DNA of 64,000 nt from Pseudovibrio exalbescens DSM 16456 (GCF_000422785.1 NZ_AUGS01000015.1:1-64000), one strand, 5' to 3'; counted from the first letter of the stretch, positions 26,941 to 35,946 are shown. The notes: generated from the sequence alone by a model not told the origin. Translations and numbers: made by a program.

Positions 26941-27414
26941 ATGAGCAAGCAGTCCGCCGTCACAAAAATGGAAATCAAACTAAACCCCGACGACTGGCAT
27001 GGCATGTTACGCGAGACGGTTTTTGCGACCACTCTTGGCAATAACCGTTATCGGATTGAAAACACCCCTTTTCTTGCCAAGGGTGTGAGCTTGGGTGATG
27101 AAGTAGCCGCCGTGCGCAGCAAACGTGGGCTGGTGCTTTCAGAGGTTCTCAAGCACTCCGGACATTCCACACTGCGTATTCTAGTGGACGAAAGCGCCAG
27201 TCCGGCCGAGTTTCAGCAACAATGGCTCAAACTGGAAAAACTCGGGTGTACATGCGAAGATGCAGACGGTGACATTCCTTTGTTCAGTGTTGACATCCCC
27301 CCACAGGTAAAGCTGCAAACCGCGCTGAAAATTCTGGACGAAGGATATGACATGGGGATCTGGACCTATGACGAAGGCCACATCGGACATACCCTTGCCG
27401 ACAACGACCGGTAA
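26941..27414 (+). CDS. DUF4265-type protein of unknown function
   Basis: The 157-residue protein matches the DUF4265 pattern: FATTLGNNRYRIENTPFLAK-GVSLGDEV near the N-terminus, HSTLRILV, and a C-terminal LDEGYDMGIWTYDEGHIGH. It is acidic, has no signal or transmembrane segment, and no catalytic motif I recognise. I start at ATG 26941 with GAGAGAG just upstream. It lies between the dapD terminator and a convergent HAD gene, so it is probably transcribed alone. Confidence 0.75.
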   Translation: MSKQSAVTKMEIKLNPDDWHGMLRETVFATTLGNNRYRIENTPFLAKGVSLGDEVAAVRSKRGLVLSEVLKHSGHSTLRILVDESASPAEFQQQWLKLEKLGCTCEDADGDIPLFSVDIPPQVKLQTALKILDEGYDMGIWTYDEGHIGHTLADNDR

Positions 27415-27468
27415 GCGGACAACACACCTGCCCGCCCACTACGACGGCATCTGATGCAGTTCAAAAAG

Positions 27469-28086
27469 CTACCATTGAAGCCCTAGAGTTTTCAGATCAG
27501 CGCGCAACTTTTCCGGTGTTTCAAAGTGCAGGGCCTGCATTCCAACAGCCTGAGCTCCTAAAACGTTCTTGTAAGTGTCGTCGACAAAGACCAACTCACT
27601 CGGGTTCAAGTTGTTTCGTTCAATGAGGATTTCATAGATCCGGCGATCTGGTTTCAAGAGCTTTTCTTCAGCAGAAACGACAGTGTCGCGGAATGAATCG
27701 GCGAGGAAAGGAAAAATCTGCTTTGCAACCTCGAACTTCTCCGAGGAGAAATTGGTGATCGCATAAAGCGGTACGCCGCCATCCTTAAGCTCTTTCAGAA
27801 GCTTGACCGTTCCTTCAACATGGCCATCCAGCATTTCTTCCCAGCGGTCGTAGTAGGCCCGGATCAAGTCCTCATGATGAGGGAACTGGCCAATTCGCTC
27901 CTCAAGTGCTTCCTGCCATCCACGCCCTTTGTCCTGTTCCAGATTCCAGTCGTAGTGACAAACAGTATTCAAAAAATAATCACGTTCCGTGTCGTCTGGA
28001 ATGAGCTTGCGGTAAAGATTGTGCGGGTCCCAGTGAATAAGGACATTGCCTACATCAAAAACGACTGTGGTAACTTTGCTTGTCAT
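27469..28086 (-). CDS. HAD-superfamily hydrolase (YihX-like phosphatase)
   Basis: HAD subfamily IA, with motif I VVFDVGNVLIHWDPHNLYRK near residue 6, motif II Ser/Asn in YAITNFSSEKFEV, motif III Lys in KLLKPDRRIYEIL and motif IV LVFVDDTYKN. The order and the phrase FDVGNVLIHWDP mark the YihX-type group, which includes alpha-glucose-1-phosphatase; the substrate here is unknown. Start ATG 28086 (MTSKVTTVVFD) is preferred over 28104. It converges with the DUF4265 gene. Confidence 0.85.
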   Translation of the reverse strand: MTSKVTTVVFDVGNVLIHWDPHNLYRKLIPDDTERDYFLNTVCHYDWNLEQDKGRGWQEALEERIGQFPHHEDLIRAYYDRWEEMLDGHVEGTVKLLKELKDGGVPLYAITNFSSEKFEVAKQIFPFLADSFRDTVVSAEEKLLKPDRRIYEILIERNNLNPSELVFVDDTYKNVLGAQAVGMQALHFETPEKLRADLKTLGLQW

Positions 28087-28265
28087 GAATCTGATCCGTT
28101 TCATCAGCGAGAGTCGAGGGTGAAGAACAGCTGGACATTTAGCATAGGCACGGCCAGCTCAACACAGGCTTTAACTATGGCTTGCAATGGCTGATTGAAT
28201 AAGCAGCGGTCGTGGCAACACAATGACCATCACCCGAACCAGCAAGGTCTCTTGATCCCAACAAG

Positions 28266-28296
28266 CAAAAAGGGCCACCTCGAATGAGGCGGCCCT
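28266..28296 (-). terminator. Intrinsic terminator after ackA
   Basis: On the minus strand AGGGCCGCCTC-ATTC-GAGGTGGCCCT is an 11-bp stem (one mismatch) with a 4-nt loop followed by TTTT, 26 nt after the ackA stop. Confidence 0.92.
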
Positions 28297-28322
28297 GATC
28301 GAACACGGCATTTGCCGAGTGA

Positions 28323-29504
28323 TTACGCTTCGCAGATTTCACGTGTCTGGCGTGCAATCATCGCTTCTTCATTGGTTGGGATCGCCATGATCTTAACCTT
28401 GGAAGATGGCTTGGAAATCGTGATTGCTTCCTTGGCACGAGCGCCATTGGCTTCCTCGTCAATTTCGATTCCAAGGAATTCCAGGCCCTTACACACACCA
28501 GCGCGGGTCTTGGCGGAGTTTTCGCCAATACCACCGGTGAATACCAGCGCGTCGATACCGCCCATGACAGCAACCAGAGCACCCAACTCGCGCTTGACGC
28601 GGTTGTCGTAGTACTCAAGTGCCTGTTTGGCGCGCGGATCTTCGGACTGCTCCAGGTCACGCATGTCCTGCGAGATGCCGGAAAGACCCTTCATACCGGA
28701 TTCCTTGTTGAGCAGGTGCGCAACTTCCTTCGAAGTCATGCCCTTCTCTTCCATCAGGTAGAAGATGACACCCGGATCGATAAGGCCACAGCGAGTGCCC
28801 ATTGCCAAACCGTCCAATGGGGTAAAGCCCATGGTGGTGGTGACGCACTTGCCATTATCGATCGCGCACATGGAAGCGCCATTGCCCAGGTGAGCAACCA
28901 CAACCTTGCCGTTAGCTACTTCCGGAGCCACATTATGCAACTCCTCTGAAATGTAGTGGAACGACTGGCCGTGCATGCCGTAGCGGCGAACGCCCTCTTC
29001 GTAGTACTTCAGCGGAATTGCGTAGGCTTCGTTCTTGAATTCCTGCGTCCGGTGGAACGCAGTATCGAAGCAAGCAACGTTCGGCTTACCTGGGAAGGCT
29101 GCCTTTGCACCGCGGATACCCGCCAGGTTATGCGGGTTGTGGAGCGGTGCAAGGTGATTGATGCCTTCCAGCTCCTTGTCCACTTCTTCGGTCACCAGAA
29201 CCGGTGCGGAGAAGTTGGTGGAGCCATGGACAACCCGGTGCCCGATAGCGTCCACTTCAAGATTCGCATCAAATTCCTTGAGCAGAGCCAGAATGACCTG
29301 CAGTGCAGCAGTGTGATCCTTGGCTTCTTCCTCAGAAAGGGCGCGGTCCATCAGAACCTTGCCTTCTGCGGTTTTGCCCTTCACCCAAGCGGACGCACCC
29401 AGACCATCGATCTGACCGGACAGCACGGACTCTTCGCCTTGGAACAGCTGGAACTTGATGGAGGAAGAACCTGCGTTCAGTACCAGAATAGTTTCAATTG
29501 TCAT
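28323..29504 (-). CDS. ackA: Acetate/propionate kinase
   Basis: AckA transfers phosphate between ATP and acetate. The 393 residues start TILVLNAGSSSIKFQLF (phosphate-1 motif), with GHRVVHGSTNF, RRYGMHGQSFHYI, VVAHLGNGASMCAI, MGFTPLDGLAMGTRCGLIDP and FTGGIGENSAKTRAGVC, all acetokinase signatures. The stop of the upstream fused phosphotransacetylase overlaps this start by one base (TAATG), so the pair is a translationally coupled operon that exchanges acyl-CoA, acyl phosphate and ATP. Confidence 0.97.
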   Translation of the reverse strand: MTIETILVLNAGSSSIKFQLFQGEESVLSGQIDGLGASAWVKGKTAEGKVLMDRALSEEEAKDHTAALQVILALLKEFDANLEVDAIGHRVVHGSTNFSAPVLVTEEVDKELEGINHLAPLHNPHNLAGIRGAKAAFPGKPNVACFDTAFHRTQEFKNEAYAIPLKYYEEGVRRYGMHGQSFHYISEELHNVAPEVANGKVVVAHLGNGASMCAIDNGKCVTTTMGFTPLDGLAMGTRCGLIDPGVIFYLMEEKGMTSKEVAHLLNKESGMKGLSGISQDMRDLEQSEDPRAKQALEYYDNRVKRELGALVAVMGGIDALVFTGGIGENSAKTRAGVCKGLEFLGIEIDEEANGARAKEAITISKPSSKVKIMAIPTNEEAMIARQTREICEA

Positions 29505-30922
29505 TATTCAGCTGCCTTAGCAATGTCTTCGCCGTTGAATGCGGTTTTGTTACGGCTGTAGTAGTCGTAAAGGCTTGCAAGAGCGCAAGATACGAGACGT
29601 GCACGATCGTTGTCGGCACGGCTGGTCAGAATAACAGGGCAACGTGCACCGATGACCAGACCAGCGGTTTCAGCATGGGCCACGAAGGTCAGTTCCTTCG
29701 CGATCATGTTACCAGCTTCGAGGTTCGGTACGATCAGCACTTCCGCGCGACCAGCAACGAGGGAGTCGATACCCTTCGTGCGGGCTGCTTCAAGATCGAT
29801 CGCGTTGTCCATGGCCAGTGGGCCATCCACGATACCACCCTTGATCTGACCACGATCAGCCATCTTGGACAGAACCGCAGCGTCAATTGTGGATGGAATT
29901 GCCGGGTTTACTGTTTCCAGAGCGGAAAGTACGCCGACCTTTGGAGGCTCAATGCCGATAGAACGCGCAACGTTGATGGCATTCTGAGTGATGTCCACCT
30001 TGGTTGGCAGATCTGGCGCGATGTTGATCGCCGCATCAGAAATGATAACCGGAGTGGAGCGACCCGGTACGTCCATGACGAACGCATGGGAGATACGACG
30101 CTTGGTGCGCAGGCCGCCTTCGCGCTTCACAACGTGGCGCAGCAGGTCGTCGGTGTGCAGGTGCCCCTTCATCACAGAACGTACACGGCCTTCGTGAACC
30201 AGCGCAACGGCGCGAGCTGCGGAAGAGTTTTCGTCTTCACAGTCGATGAGCTCGTAACCGGAGATATCGACCCCAATCTTTTCGGCTGCTGCCTGGATAC
30301 GTGCAGCAGGACCACAGAGAATCGGTACGATGAGGCCAGCTTCGGCTGCCATTACAGTGCCACCCAAAGAGTTGGCATCGTCAGGGCAAACAACGGAAGT
30401 CGGAATTGCTGGCAGCTGTTTTGCCAAAGCAACCAGACGGTCAAAATGCTGATGGCGCTTCATGAGAAGGCTCGGCAGCTTTTCCGGGTCGTAGCTGATG
30501 GTCTTTTCAGGCGCAATAACGATTGCTTCGCCTTCTGCAACCAGGGTTCCGTCGTCGCGCTTGACAACGGTGGACAGGCGCACATGACGGTCTGCCAGCT
30601 TTTCCAGAACGGTTACGGTTACATCAAGAACCTGATCAACCTTCACCTTTTCGTGGAACTTCAGGGTCTGGTCACGGTACACACTGCCTGGACCAGGCAG
30701 AACGTTGCCGATGACTGCGGAAATCAGCGTACCACCCCACATGAAGGGAGCGGAAGGGCCATCGCCGTCCTTTTCGCCTTCCCACTCTGCGTTTGGCAGA
30801 TGAAGCGGGTTGATGTTGCCGGAAGCATGAGCAAATACAAACAGATCATTCGCCGTACAAATACGGGAACGAGTCACGGTGTCACCAACCTGAATTTGGT
30901 CGTATGTCCGGTTAGTTGCCAT
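29504..30922 (-). CDS. MaoC-phosphate acetyl/butyryltransferase fusion
   Basis: The 472 residues join two domains. Residues about 1-130 are a MaoC-type hotdog domain (DTVTRSRICTANDLFVFAHA-SGNINPLHLPN), which binds acyl-CoA in hydratases. Residues about 150-470 are a phosphate acetyl/butyryltransferase domain (MAAEAGLIVPILCGPAARIQ, SVMKGHLHTDDLL, RRISHAFVMDVPGR, INIAPDLPTKVDITQNAINV). The family is often named bifunctional enoyl-CoA hydratase / phosphate acetyltransferase. The hotdog has the Asn-Pro-Leu-His stretch common to MaoC, but whether it is catalytic or only an acyl-CoA sensor or subunit is unknown. It is coupled to ackA. Confidence 0.9.
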   Translation of the reverse strand: MATNRTYDQIQVGDTVTRSRICTANDLFVFAHASGNINPLHLPNAEWEGEKDGDGPSAPFMWGGTLISAVIGNVLPGPGSVYRDQTLKFHEKVKVDQVLDVTVTVLEKLADRHVRLSTVVKRDDGTLVAEGEAIVIAPEKTISYDPEKLPSLLMKRHQHFDRLVALAKQLPAIPTSVVCPDDANSLGGTVMAAEAGLIVPILCGPAARIQAAAEKIGVDISGYELIDCEDENSSAARAVALVHEGRVRSVMKGHLHTDDLLRHVVKREGGLRTKRRISHAFVMDVPGRSTPVIISDAAINIAPDLPTKVDITQNAINVARSIGIEPPKVGVLSALETVNPAIPSTIDAAVLSKMADRGQIKGGIVDGPLAMDNAIDLEAARTKGIDSLVAGRAEVLIVPNLEAGNMIAKELTFVAHAETAGLVIGARCPVILTSRADNDRARLVSCALASLYDYYSRNKTAFNGEDIAKAAE

Positions 30923-31179
30923 TGGGGCCTCTTCGTTGTGAGGTGCTGATCCTGAAGGTTGTCACTGCGCTTCGCCGGGAGGATTTGACGTCGCGTCTTC
31001 GACCCACATTGTCAGCACTCGAGTGTATACATATCGCCGGGCTTGGTTGCCTTATTCTACTTTTTGAGTAGTCCTGCCATTGATCCTTGTCATTTACAAA
31101 GAAATTTTAGGACTGATTTTCCGCTCTGCGGGATTATGCCACAGTGTTCCTATCTACCCTACCGGAAAGCTATCAGACA

Positions 31180-31806
31180 CTATCTATACTGAATACAGTT
31201 TGTCTGGCGAGGCTCGGAAAAATACAGATCCTCCAATGTGATCGTGCCAATCCCAAGTAAGGTATCCATAACCTCGCCCAATATGGGCTCATAGACATGT
31301 GTCACCTGAGTGATCACAAGGCATGCGCCGTCCGTTTTAATAGTATTGGGGATATTTATCCCCTTCGGAAGAGGGCTACCTTTGCTCCACGGCTCCGTGG
31401 TTCCGGAATTTCCAAGCACCTTTCCAGCGCTCCACAGGACTTCTGTCGTGAAGGTGTTGCCAGACTTTTTCTCGAACTCCACAACACCCGACTCAATAAC
31501 GGTGCCAGTTGCGTTGTAAGGTGTCATGATCTGCTCCGATGCCGAAAACAAATCATTCATCATTGCTGAGTTGACTTCGGTTTCACGAGCGATCAGATCT
31601 GCGACGGACGAGCCGATCCGTCCGACTTTTCTGTCGACGCTCAACACCGTCGTGAGCTCGATCATACCAACCAGCAGAATCAGAAAGACGGGCAGAATGA
31701 CGGCAAACTCCACCGCAGCCACACCGTTGCGATCGTCACCAAAACGGCGCAGCCACGACCACAATGCACCTGTGCGCACTCCATGCTCTTTTTGCCGTGC
31801 CCGCAT
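31180..31806 (-). CDS. TadE-like pilus assembly pseudopilin (larger)
   Basis: The signature is an N-terminal DRNGVAAVEFAVILPVFLIL followed by a hydrophobic stretch and a periplasmic domain with two Cys near the end. That is the TadE/TadF pseudopilin pattern, in which a prepilin peptidase cuts before the hydrophobic segment. I choose ATG 31806; the longer frame starts at a TTG (31857) that overlaps the preceding gene by 3 nt. Together with the next gene it forms a TadE/TadF pair. Confidence 0.75.
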   Translation of the reverse strand: MRARQKEHGVRTGALWSWLRRFGDDRNGVAAVEFAVILPVFLILLVGMIELTTVLSVDRKVGRIGSSVADLIARETEVNSAMMNDLFSASEQIMTPYNATGTVIESGVVEFEKKSGNTFTTEVLWSAGKVLGNSGTTEPWSKGSPLPKGINIPNTIKTDGACLVITQVTHVYEPILGEVMDTLLGIGTITLEDLYFSEPRQTNCIQYR

Positions 31807-31853
31807 TACCTTTTGCCCTGTTTCAAAGCCTTGAACGCGTTTCAACGCTGTTC

Positions 31854-32396
31854 TCAATACGGCTCATTCCGAAAAATTGCTGTCGAGATAATGAGCCTGT
31901 CTCCATCGGCGGTATCTTGCATGGCATCCTTGATCCAGTTGGTGACCATGGGCCATTTGTAGACCACTCGAACCATCATGACCGAAGAACGGCTCCCCAA
32001 ATTGAACGTCGTAGGTGGTTGGAATTTCTTATTGCTGTCCACAAGCGGCGGTGCACTGGCTAAATCTTTAAACGAAGGATAATTCTTGACTTCGACAAAC
32101 AAACGATCACGATCGGTGCATAACAAGCCAGACATGCGGTCGCATATGAGATCTTCAATTTTACTCTTGGACATACTCGAAACCTGAGCTTGGCCGGTGC
32201 GCACCATACGGGCCGCATCAAAGGTCGCGTTATCCAGCAATTGGCCAGCGAAGAAAATGACACCGAGCTCAAGTATAGCAGAGATAAGGATGAAAAACGG
32301 CATCGCGATCATTGCAAATTCAACGGCAGTTACGCCCCTGTTGTCTTTGCTAAAGCCGCGCAGCCGCCGTACAAACCTTTGCCCGTACGCTTTCAT
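31854..32396 (-). CDS. tadE: TadE-like pilus assembly pseudopilin
   Basis: The 180 residues begin MKAYGQRFVRRLRGFSKDNR, then GVTAVEFAMIAMPFFILISA, with the Glu that pilin-like substrates use after cleavage, and FAGQLLDNATFDAARMVRTG which is highly typical of TadE proteins. Two Cys pairs suggest a disulfide-stabilised periplasmic domain. It is the first of the two pseudopilins and probably helps start or anchor the Flp pilus. Coupled to the downstream larger paralogue. Confidence 0.88.
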   Translation of the reverse strand: MKAYGQRFVRRLRGFSKDNRGVTAVEFAMIAMPFFILISAILELGVIFFAGQLLDNATFDAARMVRTGQAQVSSMSKSKIEDLICDRMSGLLCTDRDRLFVEVKNYPSFKDLASAPPLVDSNKKFQPPTTFNLGSRSSVMMVRVVYKWPMVTNWIKDAMQDTADGDRLIISTAIFRNEPY

Positions 32397-32422
32397 TTGC
32401 CTGCTCCTGACGCGATTGAGCG

Positions 32423-32923
32423 CTATTCGTCCTCATCCGATGATCTCGGCAGGCTTCCGTTCTCGCCTAGTGTGTTGCGCATTTCGACCTGTTTGGCGGT
32501 GTTTTCGTAAAAGTCTTTTTGGTCGCCAACCCGCATCAGCGGCTCACAATCGGGCTCGCAAGAATACGAGAAGCGGTTGGTATTGCGCTGAACTGTCACC
32601 ATATTGTCTACAAGGCTGCGAACAACAATCTGGTCATCAACAATAGGCTCTGACTGCTCGTTCAAAACGATCAGATTGGTAACGCCATAGGATTTTCCGG
32701 TCACAACGATCGTCATGCGGTCATGTAAGGTAACATCAGCAATGGCCGGATTGCCCAGAATTACCGTACCGGCTGGCTCCTCAATACGGAAAACCTTGGC
32801 TTGGTCCAAGAAGACCGACACTTCCTTTGCATGGGCTGAACTCGTGATTCCGCCAATGCCGGCCAATCCAACACCAATGATGAGGGCTGAAAGCCAGCCT
32901 GTCTTCACATGTTTGTAGCGCAT
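32423..32923 (-). CDS. Pilus assembly protein with RcpA/CpaC N-terminal (pil_N) domain
   Basis: A signal peptide (GWLSALIIGVGLAGIGGITS..AHA) is followed by KEVSVFLDQAKVFRIEEPAG-TVILGNPAIADVTL, which matches the type II/III secretion secretin N-terminal domain found in CpaC (Pfam PF13629). There is no secretin barrel, so at 166 residues it is a free copy of that domain. A C-terminal acidic tail with SCEPDCEP holds two Cys. It lies first in the 31-33 kb pilus group, ahead of the two pseudopilins, and probably acts in the periplasm with the secretin coded at 42-44 kb (inference). Confidence 0.83.
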   Translation of the reverse strand: MRYKHVKTGWLSALIIGVGLAGIGGITSSAHAKEVSVFLDQAKVFRIEEPAGTVILGNPAIADVTLHDRMTIVVTGKSYGVTNLIVLNEQSEPIVDDQIVVRSLVDNMVTVQRNTNRFSYSCEPDCEPLMRVGDQKDFYENTAKQVEMRNTLGENGSLPRSSDEDE

Positions 32924-33004
32924 TGATCCCCCACGATCTTAAATCCGTTGGATTTTACTAGGTATTTAGTGAAGGAAGCGCTAACAATCGTGCTTGCTCT
33001 CCTC

Positions 33005-33880
33005 TCAATCCAGAAGCGCAGGCAGCCGTCGTACAGCCGTTAGCTGGCCAAACTCATTCTTGGCAATTCGTTCCAGCGCCGCATCCAACGGCTCATAGGC
33101 CACTGTCATGGTATAGCCATTAGCATGCAGAAGTGTTTGTGGATCAGATAAGACACCCACATGCCCCTTCCAGAACAGAAGGTCGCCTCTTTGCAACTCG
33201 GGCAGCCCTGCACTGATGTCCAGTGCACGCCCAGCCGTTGCCTCTTGCATATCCGCATCCCGCAACAAGAGGTGCCCCCCTGTTGCCGCACTGAGTTGAA
33301 CCAGCCCAGAGCAATCCAACCCGAGTGACGAGCGTCCGCCCCAAAGGTACGGAATGCCAAGCAGGGCTTCCGCCGTCGACACCCAATCATCCTGGCGTGC
33401 AGTTATTTCAGTCAGATGCTTGGCAACAACAAATGTTCCATCATGCAGTTCGGCATACGCCAGATCGCGGTTGACGTGCATGCGGGTTACCCGAACCTGA
33501 GAGCCAAGAGAGATCAAACCGACTGGCGGGTGTTTCAGTTCTGCCGCCGGATATCGGTAGGTTCGCAAGGCCAACACACGATGCGTCGGCTCGAACGGCG
33601 TGGAAAGTGCCGCAGACGGCAACCAACCAACATACCCGTCGGTCTTGTTGCGTCCCCAAGTCCACCCCTCGCGTTCATCAAACGCTTCAAATGTTTCACC
33701 ATAAAGCAGTTCAGTATCAACACCGGCGCTTTGAGAGGGTTCTGCCCGAAGCGCAACGCGATCCGCACCGATGGCATGAAGCTGCCCATCAACGAAGCGA
33801 GCTGCAGAGCATTTACCTTCATACTCACGGGCAGCAACATCGGGGCGCACGGGATGCAGACGACGGTCGAATTGGGACAT
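33005..33880 (-). CDS. NlpC/P60-family peptidase with SH3b domain
   Basis: Murein-peptide hydrolase. The N-terminal half has SH3b repeats (VALRAEPSQSAGVDTELLYG, GRNKTDGYVGWLPSAALS); the C-terminal catalytic domain has Cys in LWGGRSSLGLDCSGLVQLS, His in WKGHVGVLSD and a second polar residue in LLHANGYTM. The pattern is like gamma-D-glutamyl-L-diamino acid peptidases. No signal peptide is visible, so it may work on imported cell-wall peptides in the cytoplasm. It shares its operon direction with the MarR gene (26 nt spacing) and lies beside an M17 aminopeptidase that could finish the digestion. Confidence 0.9.
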   Translation of the reverse strand: MSQFDRRLHPVRPDVAAREYEGKCSAARFVDGQLHAIGADRVALRAEPSQSAGVDTELLYGETFEAFDEREGWTWGRNKTDGYVGWLPSAALSTPFEPTHRVLALRTYRYPAAELKHPPVGLISLGSQVRVTRMHVNRDLAYAELHDGTFVVAKHLTEITARQDDWVSTAEALLGIPYLWGGRSSLGLDCSGLVQLSAATGGHLLLRDADMQEATAGRALDISAGLPELQRGDLLFWKGHVGVLSDPQTLLHANGYTMTVAYEPLDAALERIAKNEFGQLTAVRRLPALLD

Positions 33881-33906
33881 GCTATTTCCAGTGATTTGTT
33901 TGTTGT

Positions 33907-34257
33907 TCAGCGAGGCAGTGCAGCCGCTTTGTCGACAACGAGATCGCCCAGCCGCTCAAGGTACAAGGCGCCTTCCAACGTCCGGGTAATGATAACATTG
34001 CGTCGATCGGCGTCGTCGCGGCGGCGAGACAAGAGTTTCTTGCTGCCCAGGGTATCAAGTGCGCGCGTGATCGCCGGCTTTGTAACACCGAGTTTTTCCG
34101 CAAGTCCACGCACCGTATGGGGTGGTGGTTCCATGTAAACGCTCAACAAGATGGCAAGCTGACGAGCTGAAAGATCCTCATCTTCACCGCGCACCAAGGA
34201 CAGTGTCACATCCTGCCAGAGTTTCAAGGCATGTGATGGGCGCATCTCAATCGGCAT
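33907..34257 (-). CDS. MarR-family transcriptional regulator
   Basis: The 116-residue protein has a MarR winged helix: ARQLAILLSVYMEPPPHTVR, LAEKLGVTKPAITRALDTLG and SKKLLSRRRDDADRRNVIIT, with the Asp-x-x-Asp-x-Arg wing. It is short for the family at the C-terminal dimer helix. It lies between the M17 aminopeptidase and the NlpC/P60 gene, on the same strand, and may control one or both of them or the divergent tadD. Confidence 0.87.
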   Translation of the reverse strand: MPIEMRPSHALKLWQDVTLSLVRGEDEDLSARQLAILLSVYMEPPPHTVRGLAEKLGVTKPAITRALDTLGSKKLLSRRRDDADRRNVIITRTLEGALYLERLGDLVVDKAAALPR

Positions 34258-34324
34258 TCCAAGAGATCTCGCTTACTCAGAAAGTTGACCATAAGGGCTT
34301 GTTTCGGTTCCGTTATGGCAGAGG

Positions 34325-34348
34325 AAAGCCGGTTCAACAACCGGCTTT
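34325..34348 (-). terminator. Terminator after the M17 aminopeptidase gene
   Basis: AAAGCCGGTT and AACCGGCTTT form a perfect 10-bp stem with a 4-nt loop. The T run after it is short in both directions. It lies 19 nt after the aminopeptidase stop and 68 nt before the MarR start. Confidence 0.7.
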
Positions 34349-34366
34349 CTCATGTAGCTGTGCAGA

Positions 34367-35749
34367 TTACTTGAAACGGGCCTGCAAAAGATCAAAAAGG
34401 GCTCGAATTCCCTGTGCTTCACCGCCTTGAGGCTTGATATCCTTTTCAATTGGTGTCCAGCCATAAATGTCAAAATGAACCCAACTCTGGCGGTGCTCCG
34501 AAAACTCCTTGAGGAACAAGGCCGCAGTGGTGGATCCCGCAAAGCCTGCGCCAGATGTATTCATATTGCAGATGTCGGCCACCCGAGACGAAATGTATTC
34601 GCGATAGGGCTCCCAGAGAGGCATGCGCCACAATGGATCGTTCACCGCCTCGCTGTGAACGGCAATCGTTTCTGCCAGTTCCTCATCGTCGGTGTAAAAT
34701 GGTGGCAAATCGGGCCCAAGAGCCACACGAGCAGCGCCGGTCAGGGTTGCCATATCAATCAGCAAATCGGGTTTTTCTTCATCCGCATACGTGAGTGCAT
34801 CGGCCAGAACCAGCCGACCTTCAGCGTCGGTATTGCCCACTTCAACAGTAAGTCCGCGGCGACTGCGCAACACATCGGATGGTCTGAAGGCATTGCTCGA
34901 TACTGCATTTTCCACGGCAGGAACCAACACCCGCAACCGCACAGGCAGGTCGGCTTCCATGATCATGGCGGCCAATCCCAGCACATTGGCTGCTCCACCC
35001 ATATCTTTCTTCATCAACAGCATGCCTGATGCCGGTTTCAGGTCCAGTCCGCCGGTATCAAACACGACCCCCTTGCCTACCAAGGTAATCTTGGGAGCAT
35101 CATCCGCACCCCAACGGCAATCAATCAGCCTTGGCGCGCGGTCACTGGCCTTGCCCACCGCATGAATGAGGGGAAAGCCCTCCTCAAGATCAGATCCAGA
35201 GATTACCTGAGTGTGACCCGAGAATTTGGCAAACAGATTTTCGGCGGCTGAGGCGAGTTCCGCCGGTCCCATGTCATTTGCAGGCGTATTGATGAGATCA
35301 CGCGCGAGTTGCACCCCATTCAGAATCGGCGACAAAACGTCAAGCGGTACTGACTTTGGTTGTTTCAACTGAGCACGCTTGGTCTCCTTGTTCTGATAGG
35401 AATTGAAGCTGTAGGAAGCCAAAGCAAAACCGAGAGCAAAGCCGGCCTCGTCTTCAACCCCACCTTCCAAATGAAATGCAGTAGCGGGAGCCTGGCGCGC
35501 CAAAGCAGCGCCAGCCTTCATGGCGTTATTGTCCCGGTCGCCCAATCCCAAAAGCGCAATGGCTGACCCACCATCAGAGCCGGGCACAATACACAAACTA
35601 TCGACAGCCCCGTTAAAGCCTTGCAATGCCGTCCATTTTTCGGCGACGTCCCCGAGTTCAGTCAGTTTGGCGTTGAGCGTTTCACTTGTAACGCCAACAA
35701 CTGGAATTGTTGTTCCCTTACTTTCTGGTGGCAGAATTGCATTAAGCAC
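34367..35749 (-). CDS. M17 leucyl aminopeptidase family protein
   Basis: The metallopeptidase removes N-terminal residues from peptides. The 460 residues show the metal/substrate motifs GKGVVFDTGGLDLKPASGML, KKDMGGAANVLGLA and the NTDAEGRLVLADAL signature, with the Lys and Asp/Glu residues intact. The start is GTG 35749 with AGGAG 7 nt upstream. The catalytic domain follows a macro-like N-terminal domain. The context with the NlpC/P60 enzyme suggests recycling of cell-wall peptides, as in other alphaproteobacteria. Confidence 0.92.
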   Translation of the reverse strand: MLNAILPPESKGTTIPVVGVTSETLNAKLTELGDVAEKWTALQGFNGAVDSLCIVPGSDGGSAIALLGLGDRDNNAMKAGAALARQAPATAFHLEGGVEDEAGFALGFALASYSFNSYQNKETKRAQLKQPKSVPLDVLSPILNGVQLARDLINTPANDMGPAELASAAENLFAKFSGHTQVISGSDLEEGFPLIHAVGKASDRAPRLIDCRWGADDAPKITLVGKGVVFDTGGLDLKPASGMLLMKKDMGGAANVLGLAAMIMEADLPVRLRVLVPAVENAVSSNAFRPSDVLRSRRGLTVEVGNTDAEGRLVLADALTYADEEKPDLLIDMATLTGAARVALGPDLPPFYTDDEELAETIAVHSEAVNDPLWRMPLWEPYREYISSRVADICNMNTSGAGFAGSTTAALFLKEFSEHRQSWVHFDIYGWTPIEKDIKPQGGEAQGIRALFDLLQARFK

Positions 35750-35934
35750 CGTTTTTCTCCTGTTTCTGGAACATTTCTTTTGTACGGGTCCGCGGCTTGG
35801 GCGGTTTCGGTGAGCGTGAGCACACTAATTCGCCACGATCCGCCCGGCAAGACAGGCACAAGAATAGTCCGATACTAACTTGTTGCAGAACAGTTCGGCA
35901 TCTGGGTGTTAACGGGTGATTAGGGTTAATGCTT

Positions 35935-35946
35935 CACTAATTAGTG
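35935..35946. promoter_or_regulatory. 12-bp palindrome CACTAATTAGTG before tadD
   Basis: A perfect palindrome centred about 41 nt before the tadD start, in the tadD / aminopeptidase divergent region. A TTAA-N7-TTAG site at 35909-35923 resembles CtrA binding with one mismatch. Owner and function unknown. Confidence 0.35.

Noticed and set aside
29498-30949. 483-codon plus-strand frame opposite the MaoC-phosphotransacetylase
   Set aside because: It covers the real gene almost exactly on the other strand, has no family resemblance, and arises from codon bias.
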